Positions 1 to 8,700 of a stretch of DNA of 64,000 nucleotides are shown here, in pieces. Under the pieces are notes generated by a model. That model was not told where the DNA came from. It searched no databases and was given only the letters and a program-made list of their open reading frames with translations. Location: the NCBI GenBank assembly GCA_027382625.1, contig JAJKFJ010021555.1, positions 1-64,000 on the forward strand, written 5' to 3'. Position numbers and translations under genes: made by a program. Positions within the stretch are counted from its first letter, which is position 1. The number at the start of each line of letters is the position of its first letter. This stretch comes from Tetmemena sp. SeJ-2015. Its lineage: Eukaryota > Ciliophora > Spirotrichea > Sporadotrichida > Oxytrichidae.

Positions 1-961
1 GTGCGAGAGGAAAAAAAGCTAAAACTCCTAATTTCTCATCTCCCAATTTGAAACTTTCAAATTGCGAAATATAGTGCCCCCTGGCACTCCCCCAATTTTT
101 TTGCGAGGGGAGTTGATGTTGAGAACGGGCTATTACTACGATAAGGGTGACTACATCCTTCCTTTTTAAGTAAAATTTTTTTTTTAAAGTAATTTAGTTT
201 TTTTTGAGTAATTTAGCTTTTGACTTGCATGATTAAAAAGTAAATTTAAAGAAATCAATTTTACACAACTTATTTTCACTTTCTTATCATATTATGGGTT
301 TTTTATTCTAGAATTTATTAAACTTTAAATTTAAATTTCAAAACCCTCATTAGACCAAATCTACCTATTAGGGAATATTAATATTTTCAGGCTTTAATTT
401 TGTGTTAAGTAAACTAGAATATCTCTAAAGATATTCTTGATATATCATTTCATTATTATAATTTGTTTTTTAGATTAAATGAAGCCAAGTTAAGGCAGCA
501 ACACCTTTTTAATTAAACTGAGTATAAGATTATTTGATCTTCTCTCTTAGTATAAGAAGTTCCCACAAGTTGCAAAAAATCTATATTAAAATGGTTCAGA
601 GTTCTCATGATTAATGCTAAGGCTTGCTGCGAGATACTCATTTTGCCTTAGGTGAAAGAGCTTAGTTTATTTTCTTGTTGTTTAATTTAATTAGCCTTTT
701 ATTGTAAATTTGAATAAACATTCTTTTTCAAGGTTTAAATTGTAATATACTATAAATAGATTATTAGATATATGCTTTATTTTGAAACACATTGGACCAA
801 AGACATTTGAGAATATTAAAAGGAAGAGAGAATTAAAAAAGCGTTTATTTGGTCAAAACTTTAAAGAATTTACGTAATTCACTCCAAATTTTAGAGTTTA
901 AACAGACATAAGTCTATTCAATAAAAATTAAGCAAACTATGCATTTTAAATAAATTTATAT
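1..961. other. AT-rich non-coding
   Basis: No convincing reading frame with TAA/TAG read as glutamine. Only notable feature is a C-rich patch at about 75-96 and a G run at about 106-111, which faintly resembles the C/G-tract ends of the inverted-repeat element at 3034-3855; too short to call a copy. Confidence 0.5.
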
Positions 962-1967
962 TCAGTCGTATTTTACTGGCAGAGATAGAGAGGATCTTTG
1001 ACCCTCTGGCAATGTGAGAAGCTCAGCGATCGAATGATGCAAGGGAGTCCTTTTAGTGATAGCCTTTGCAAACTCAGGGCGAGCTCTGACTGCCTGGATG
1101 AGCTTGTTTGCTCTGGGATATGCATTTGCGAAGTCAACTTGTTTCGCAATATCATTTAATTCAGACCCAGTAAGCGTCTCAAGTCTTGAAAGTAGAGGGT
1201 AGAAGTTTATATACAAATACCGATCTTAATAAAGAAGTGAATGTCCAGTTGTGTAGGATTTTCAGTTCCATAAACAAAGCCACTCTCTTTCTGATGCTAA
1301 GAAAATTTAAAGCAAAACTATTAAAATTTAGCTTAATGCTGACCCAAAAAGTCCTCAATCTCTAATTAAAAAGATATGGTTCTGTACTATCAAAGTAATA
1401 TCGTGAATAGGTTGGAGTTTGGATTTGAGTTTTGCAATGTCTTCCTCGTTGAAACTTCTCTTCTTTGAGTAAATAGGAATGAATGCTCCAATGAAATTGT
1501 CTATAAGAGGAATGGCCAAGCGAATCTGAGCTCTTTGTACAGGATCCGCAGGAAGGGTGGAGTAGCCTTATGTTGGGTAAGCTTCTTCGGCGAAATCTAT
1601 AAGGACCTTAGAATCTTTATTAATATATTAAACTTTGCTTAAAATTTAAAAATCATGAAGGATAGTGCCATCTGGGAGCTCTAGGATTGGAATGAATCCA
1701 CCATTGATAGCTATATGCCAAGGAGTCTTGTATCTCATATCAATCTCGCAGTTTTGATACACTACACCCCTTGCGGCCAAAGCAAGTCTTGCCTTCTCAA
1801 CGAAGGGGCACAAATGGTGTCCGTAAAGGCGGGGGTAAACTTTAACAACCAGATAATATATTTTTTAATATCTTAAATCTATAGTTGGGATTGGTGGCTG
1901 GTTTGGGCTGATCTACACTGAGAATGTAGATGTCTGAAAGGTCTTAGGTATTTTGTTAGTCAACCAT
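962..1967 (-). CDS. Glutathione S-transferase, omega-like (copy 1), with 5 IESs
   Basis: Cytosolic thiol transferase. Starts with MVDQQNTQDL (ATG 1967-1965), ends PVKYD then TGA (962-964). The thioredoxin-like N-domain has the omega-type catalytic Cys in GHHLCPFVEKAR and the cis-Pro region IPILELPDG; the helical C-domain ends with LSRLETLTGSE... The frame is interrupted five times, and each interruption is bounded by a direct repeat whose excision restores the protein: IES 1845-1881 (pointer TA), 1616-1654 (GATT, giving LHDSKVLIDF), about 1360-1405 (ATT), 1299-1340 (AGCAT), 1207-1238 (ACTTCT, giving HFYPLLSR). None has GT/AG ends, so these are IESs and not introns. Tandem paralogue at 4262-5382 has IESs at the same five places. 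Family is known to use Cys rather than Ser/Tyr; substrate not predictable. Confidence 0.88.
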
Positions 1968-3033
1968 CTGTGTGGAGAATAGTCTTTAGAAACTGCTGAA
2001 CTTAGAAAATTATCTTTTAACTTGATTTTAGAATAGTCTTGCTTAAATAATCATTTTCTCCAAAGTAATTTTGACTAAATCTTTTTTACTTCTTATCTCA
2101 TCTGATTTGATCTATGAGCGAGCTATTAATTCAAAAAATTTTAGCCTTAAATTTATTTTATCGAATGGTTTTTATATTACAAAAATACTTTTTAAATCCT
2201 TTCTAGTAAGATTGGTCCTTAAATTATTAAAGATAAGAAATTGATAGTTTGCTTTGCATGAGACTGTTTCAGATTCTTAAACTAAAACGAACCTTTGTTC
2301 CCTTACTTCCATTTTAATTTAAAGAAAAATTATTTGATTTAAATTTTAAAATAATGAGCCCTCGAACAGTAATAAATAAATTGACTTTTACAAATAGAAA
2401 ACAGTCAGCCATTAAAACTTCTTTTAGAGAATTTCTCTGGCTATCTATTGTTCTAATCTTTTCTTAACTTCTAGGAAGCTGAGTTATCTCAAAGAGTAAT
2501 TGGGTTAAAAATCAATTGCAATCTCTACCCTTCGTCAAACATGATAAGATATTTAAATGTTCTAGAGAAAAAATAAATTTAGTAAAATAACTGAAAATTA
2601 CATTTTTTGTGCTTACTAAAAAATCTTTGGTTTATTCTATCACTATGGCTAATGCTTTTAACTGAGCTATTTTATTTTTAAAATGAATTTTTTCTCCAGC
2701 TAGCAAGAAATGATCCTTCGTAATAATAAGTGAATCAACCAATAAATTTTTAAATGCAAGAAGCATCGATTCAGGCCTTTCCAGATCAGATTACGATAAT
2801 TTTAGTATAGGATTTTTTTAAGAATATTTTATAGGTTGACGAAATACTTATCTAGATAATTTTTTTTGTGAAATAAGGGTTTAAATTATTTTTGTTAAAA
2901 AAGGGAAAAATTTCTTCAAAAATTTTGATTTTACTTTAAAAAAAAAATTTTAAAATTATACGATTTTAATTTAAAAAAAAAATTTTAAAAAATATTTTTT
3001 TTTAAAAAAATTAATTTAATTTTTTGGGAATTT
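1968..3033. other. AT-rich intergenic
   Basis: No gene seen between the two glutathione transferase copies apart from the inverted-repeat element that follows. Long A/T homopolymers around 2890-3020. Confidence 0.5.
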
Positions 3034-3855
3034 GGGGGGGGAGGGAAAATGACCCCCCCCCTTTTTATGGAAAAATTTGCCCAAAAATGTAAATTAGGCG
3101 AAATGGCCAAAATGCCAAAAAATTAAGATTTTTGGGCCCTTAAAATTTCCTTGAGGGTCAATTTCATGATTTAAATTTTTTTCCAAAAATTCACTAAAAA
3201 TGTTTCAAGTCAAATTTTCTATTAAAATAAATTTTAAAAAAATTTAGGGCAAATTTAGGCTATAAGTGAAATCTACCCTTTAGTATTTATAAATATTGCA
3301 GTTATTAGACATCCTCTCCAACTAAGAGATATCTTTCCTCGAATATGTTTACTTACTTATGAAGAATACGTCATACTAAGTTCAAAGTCAAGATACTTTC
3401 ATCTACTTCAGTATTTGGTCTTTTACTCTGATTTTAACAAAGAGAAGAGTTCATTGATACTGTTTTATTTAAAACAGCATGCTTTATTTACTATTTTGAC
3501 AATAGCATATAAACTTCCTGGAAATTAATTGCAGAACTTCTCACACTTATTGTGGATAATCATTTCTTAGGCTCACTACTTTAAAGAAGAATATATAGGA
3601 GTTTAAATGTTACTCAGTCATTAAAAGAAGACTGGGTCTAAAAACAAGAAATTACTGATCAAAATAAGACTTAATAACAAAAAATAGACCATTTTTGGAA
3701 AAAATTGAAATCATGAAATTTGACCCTCAAGGAAAATTCGAAGGCCAAAAACTCTTAATTTTTTGGCATTTTCGGCCGATTTCGGCCCATATGGACGATT
3801 TTTGGGCAATTTTGACCATAAAATGGGGGGGAGGTGCACTTCCGTCCCCCCCCCC
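3034..3855. mobile_element. Non-autonomous inverted-repeat element (MITE-like)
   Basis: The left arm (about 3034-3215) and right arm (about 3675-3855) are imperfect reverse complements over roughly 150-180 bases. Shared landmarks, read inward: a G run, a C run, TTTTATGG, TTTGCCCAAAAAT, ATGCCAAAAAATTAAGA, TTCCTTGAGGGTCAA and TTTCATGATTT. The roughly 450-base centre has no open frame that looks coding. Ends are marked by mono-G/mono-C tracts, GGGGGGGG at 3034 and CCCCCCCCCC ending at 3855. No transposase, so it would be mobilised in trans if at all. Target-site duplication not identified; flanks are too AT-rich to judge. The short ORF inside the right arm (3695-3892) is a by-product of the repeat. 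Confidence 0.75.
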
Positions 3856-4261
3856 TATATTTTTAAATAATTTAATGTTTTCAATAAAATAAAAATATCT
3901 TAACTTTTATTTAGTTATTATTTAATTTAAATGTTAAATGATCAACATATTAAGACGCAAAATATTACATTTTTAACAATAGTCATTTATTTCGCATATT
4001 TACATTAGAATTATTCAATCTAATGATGAATATCCAAAGTGTTCTAAATAGTTAGATAAAGATAAAAAAATGACTATATTTGACCAAACGCAATTTAAGA
4101 AGTTAAGAAAAATAGGGACGCTGAACTCGTCAGAACTTTTTCCCAAGCTTCAAAGATATTTACTAAGTTAATTTCTCATTTATTTTAATCAAATTTTTCA
4201 AGGATAAAACATGACTTTTATTTAAGTGTTAGAATTTTAAATTATAAGAGAGGTCTTTGAT
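3856..4261. other. AT-rich intergenic
   Basis: No coding signal seen. Confidence 0.5.
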
Positions 4262-5382
4262 TCATTCGAACTTAACTGGTAAGGGGAGAGAGGGTTTCTG
4301 ACCCTCAGGTAATTCTAGGATCGCATTTATCAAATGATGCTGAGGGATCTTTTGACTTATAGCCTTCGCAAACTCAGGGCGGGCTCTGACTGCTTGGACA
4401 AGCTTATTTGATCTTGGAAATGCATTTGCGAAGTCCAGTTGCTTAGTTATCTCATCGAAACCAGTTCCGGGCATCATTTCTATTCTAGAGAGCAGAGGAT
4501 AGAAGTATATAATTAGCAACAAAGATGATCAATTAATGAAAAAGTGAATGTCAAGCTGAGTTGGGTTCTCTGTTCCGAAAGCAAATCCACTCTCTTTCTA
4601 ATGCAAAAATAATCAGATACAAAACAAAATCATTTATAAATGCTGTCCCAATAAGTCTTCAATCTACTAAATATTATTAATAAAAAATAATAAAGCACAA
4701 AATTGAAGTAAATGGATTGTAGCTTGGTCTTTAGATTCTTAATGTCATCGTCATTGAAGCTTCTTTTCTTCATGTAGAGTGGATAGTAAGCTCCAGCTAG
4801 ATTGTCAATCAATGGGATGGCCAAACGAAGCTAAGCTCTTTGGATTGGATCCGCAGGAAGGGTGGAGTAGCCTGAGGTAGGATAGGCTTCTTCTGCGTAG
4901 TCCATAAGGATCTTAGACTCATTCTTAATTTAAATAATATAATATCATGGAGAATAGTGCCATCAGGGAGTTCTAGAACTGGGATGAATCCACCATTGAT
5001 GGCAACATGCCAAGGAGTCTTGTTACTCATATCGATCTCACAGTTTTGATACACAATACCTCTTGCGGCGAATGCGAGTCTTGCTTTCTCAACGAAAGGA
5101 CACAAATGGTGTCCGTATAGGCGAGGGTAAACATAACTCAAATATATAATTTTTCTTTTCATTTGGGGGGGTAACCAATTTTTTTTTAAATAAATTTACT
5201 TAAAATGATTTCGGAAATTATTCGGGAATAATAAGTTTAAAAAATTAAAAATGTATATAAAAATTAATGTTCATTATATACTACCCCCTAATGTTATAGT
5301 TAGGATTGGTTGCTGGTTTGGGCTGGTCTCCACTGAGAACGTAGATTTCTGTAAGGTCAGATGTGTTTTGCTGTTCAACCAT
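4262..5382 (-). CDS. Glutathione S-transferase, omega-like (copy 2), with 5 IESs
   Basis: Paralogue of 962-1967. Start MVEQQNTSDLT (ATG 5382-5380), end PVKFE then TGA. Same HLCPFVEKAR catalytic Cys motif and the same domain order. IESs: 5136-5298 (pointer TAT, 163 bases), 4923-4948 (ATGA, giving LHESKILMDY), 4664-4713 (ATT), 4605-4643 (GCATT), 4507-4545 (ACTT). Every IES sits at the position used in copy 1, so insertions predate the duplication, but pointer sequence and insert length have drifted. The first IES is four times longer than in copy 1 and carries a G7 run and a C5 run near its ends. Confidence is high because excision restores near-identical protein to copy 1. Confidence 0.88.
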
Positions 5383-5605
5383 TTTTACTGAGGAGGAGAG
5401 AAATATCTTTTAATTTGATTCTAAATTAGTCGGACTTTTAAGCTCATTTCCTCGAATATAATATTTTGACTAAATTTTTAGCATTTCTGATTCCTTTAGC
5501 ATCGATGTCATAATATTTTGAGGATGCTTTGTCATTTATTATTCTGCACACCTTTTTATCTCCTCAATAACTAATTGTCTCACTTACTCAACAGATGATA
5601 ATTTT

Positions 5606-5772
5606 TCACAAAGGGCTATAATCGAAAGAGAGGTCGATGCTGAGTGCTTCGAAGACCTCCTGCTCTGGAATTCTCACATCGTCAAAGTAGGGATCCTTCA
5701 CCGCTGCCTCAGCTCCAATCCTCTTGGCTGGGTTGAACTCTAGCATCTTGTACAACAGTTCTATCCCTTGAG
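5606..5772 (-). other. Kinase MDS 20 (stop codon)
   Basis: From CTCAAG (5767-5772) to the TGA at 5608-5606. Encodes GIELLYKMLEFNPAKRIGAE and the C-tail ending FDYSPL. Confidence 0.9.
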
Positions 5773-8700
5773 TTCTAAGAATTTTTACTATCACTAACTG
5801 CCTTTACCTTCTTGGGAAGCTCTCTTATACACTAAAAAAATTGAGAAATATTGAGCGCAAAATTTTAGTCATTCTTGAGCTAATCATTAGCGAATTCTTG
5901 AATTTCTTCGTCAGGATTCTTGGCTGCCCCAGGTGAAAGAGGGAAACAAGAGTTTCCTGGAAAAAGAGGCTATCTGTCGAAAATAATTAAAAAATTGTGA
6001 TAATTTCCAACCAATTTTATAATGAATATTTTTGGGCTCCGCTGGAGGCGGCTGTTTAAATACTTCATAATCTTCTTCAATCTTGGAATTTGTTATTTTA
6101 TCGCATATTTGAATAGTACAATCGTCATTAATAAGTATGTTCGCAGGTTTGAGGTCTCTCCTAATAAATGCAATAGAATTCAAGCAGGGATGTTTGACAC
6201 TTTTGAGGATTGTCAGTTCTCGCAAAGTAGTTAACTTTTCCATAAGCGCCTGACCCCAGCTTCTTAATCTAAAGAGAATATATATTTAAAGTTAAATATG
6301 CGACTTTGGATTAGCTTGAAGTATCATTAGCTTAAAATTATAAAAATTAAAACGAGCTTTTAATTTAATTACAATTAAACTAAGCCATCGGCGCTCTCAA
6401 AGGCTAAACTCAATAATATGCGAAAAGAAGCTCACGTAACATGTGGTAACTAGATGGTATAGAGCTCCCGAAGTTATTCTCCTCTAAGATGCCTACACCT
6501 CTTCAATTTATAATGGTAGTAAATTATTCCAGCTATAAATAAATATTTTTCCTAAACTGTTTAAAAATAAAATTAATATATTTTTCGATCCTTTCATCTC
6601 AATGTATCATGATACATGAAATATATGACAATCGAAAATAATAAAATTTAACTAGACTATAATTTTTAAAAGATGAAATAATTATATCTTGATATCACAA
6701 ATAAAAGCAAATGCTTATAAATAGGATATTTATTTTTTATGTGATATCACAAACACACCTTAAGCAAATATGCAACTCAAAGGGCAATCTGCGCGAAAAT
6801 AGTAGTTTCTACTTAAATTATTCTAAATCTATCCTCTTTATACTCTGAGGATTTTATTCCACCTCTCCTAAATCAATCATTCTTTGTCATTTATTATAAT
6901 CTAAATTAATCAATAATTTTTTTTAAAGATTAAGCAACTTTTTGAGATCCATGTCACAAGATAAATCGCTGATGTCTTATTTGGTTATAAGTTCATCAAA
7001 GCCCACCTTCAAAAAATATTATTTTTCTATTGAGCTTCTTTCCTTAGGCCTGAATATTAATTCTCTTAGAATTGTTTTCATCTTTCTTTTAATCTGAGTT
7101 CTCGTTGAACCTCACACCCTTTGTTTTCGTAAGCTTAGCCTTTGATTCTTAAAGTAAAAATATAGAAAATATAAAAAGTCATGATAGTAAATTTTAATTC
7201 AATAGAATACTTATCAATTTCTAATGACAACTTTTCTTATCATAAATTGGTATAGAATTGAATATATATCTTCTATTTTTTAGAATAAATTGCAATATTG
7301 ACAATGGCTTAGTTAATGATTTGGGATTTGAATTAGTGAGTCCAGTTTATTCTCCTATTTTTATTTATTCTGCAGCCTCATTTTTTATTAACATTGCGGA
7401 AGTAGAAATATTCTGGTTATTTTACTCCCCACACAAAACTTATTGCTCAAATTAAATCAGTTTTATTAAATAAACAAATAAAGAAATTATATTGAAATCG
7501 TTTCTCCTTTTTTAATTCTTAAGCTAAATTAAAAACTTGGTGATAAGTTTATTAAGTATCACTATATAGAAGGAGAAATTATATTTTAAGAAAGATGTTA
7601 TATACAAGTGGTTAAGAATGATAAGAGAAAAATAGTTTTGTGCAATATTGAGTTAAGTTATCTCCTTGAGAAATGGTTTATCCTTCAGAGGGTTGTTGAC
7701 TTGCTTCTTGTATTTTAGCCTCTTCTTGCTATATAAAAATAAATAATTGCTAATTTGCTACTGATTTGCATTGTTTTCCAGTAAGTTTACCTGAGAATCA
7801 TTTTTAGCGGATATTAAAGAATAAATAGAAATATTTAGTCAGTTTCAATAAATTTATATAAAATTCTGATTAACAAGGTTAATAAATTTGATGATTATTT
7901 ATCAGCATAATTGTATTACAATTTAGAATTAACACTTTTTAAAAAAATTAGATATGCGTAATAAATTGTGCATCAATAATGATGATATGTTGATTAATCT
8001 GAGCGTTAGAATCATGGTCCTTTTTATGGGCTCCAATTTGGCAAATGCAAATATTTGTTTGCAGCTGTTTAAATGTCTTCCTCCTCTGTCTCAAAAGCTT
8101 AATTAAAATCTGCTCCTTTGTCGAAAACTCCCTTGATACTTCTAGCTTATTTAAATCGCATATTTACAGTAAGAATGAAATATAGAGGTCTCAAAATAAA
8201 TATCCTCTTTGCTTTAGTTCAGTCCACATAATATATCGTAAATTATAGATTTCACTTGAACCTCCTATAAATGCTTGGAGGACTTAAGCAACTTGAAATA
8301 TTTATAACTCATTAGTTACAAGGCTCTAGGATGAGATAGAGATCGTTAAAGTTATTAAAATCCCTTGGTTCAATTACCCATTTTAGTTTATTCAAGCAGT
8401 TCAATCGCATCATTCAGTTCTCGAATACTAAGATAGTTTTACACGCATTCTCAATTCTTTAGTAAAAACTTCTTCGAACCTTTTGGCCGCAAAAGTGGAT
8501 TGAGTAGGTTTAAATATCAACTCAGAATTATTTTTATATCTCAGGTAGGATAAAGTCTTGGTTAAGTTCATCATATAAGAAATTATTATCCTTCAAAAAG
8601 CCGAAGGGTTTCGTGCTCTCGCTGGCATTATTATCACTGATCTTGAAAAATCCACCTCCCTTTTCATTTTCTGAATCGTTAAATATGAAATACATTTTAA

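Noticed and set aside
3695..3892. Short ORF beginning MEKIEIMKFD
   Set aside because: Lies in the right arm of the inverted-repeat element; composition follows the repeat, with no coding signal in the other arm.
6022..6234. Plus-strand ORF of 70 residues
   Set aside because: Antisense shadow of kinase MDSs 3, 7, 10 and 12.
8190..8223. First joined the ILCGLN end directly to 6175 through TGAA, giving GLNSIAFIRRDL
   Set aside because: A longer pointer (ACTGAACTA, 9 bases) leads instead to 9839-9847 and yields YLHKSQVIHRDL, the expected kinase sequence, after which AGAGACCTCAA leads back to 6149-6159.
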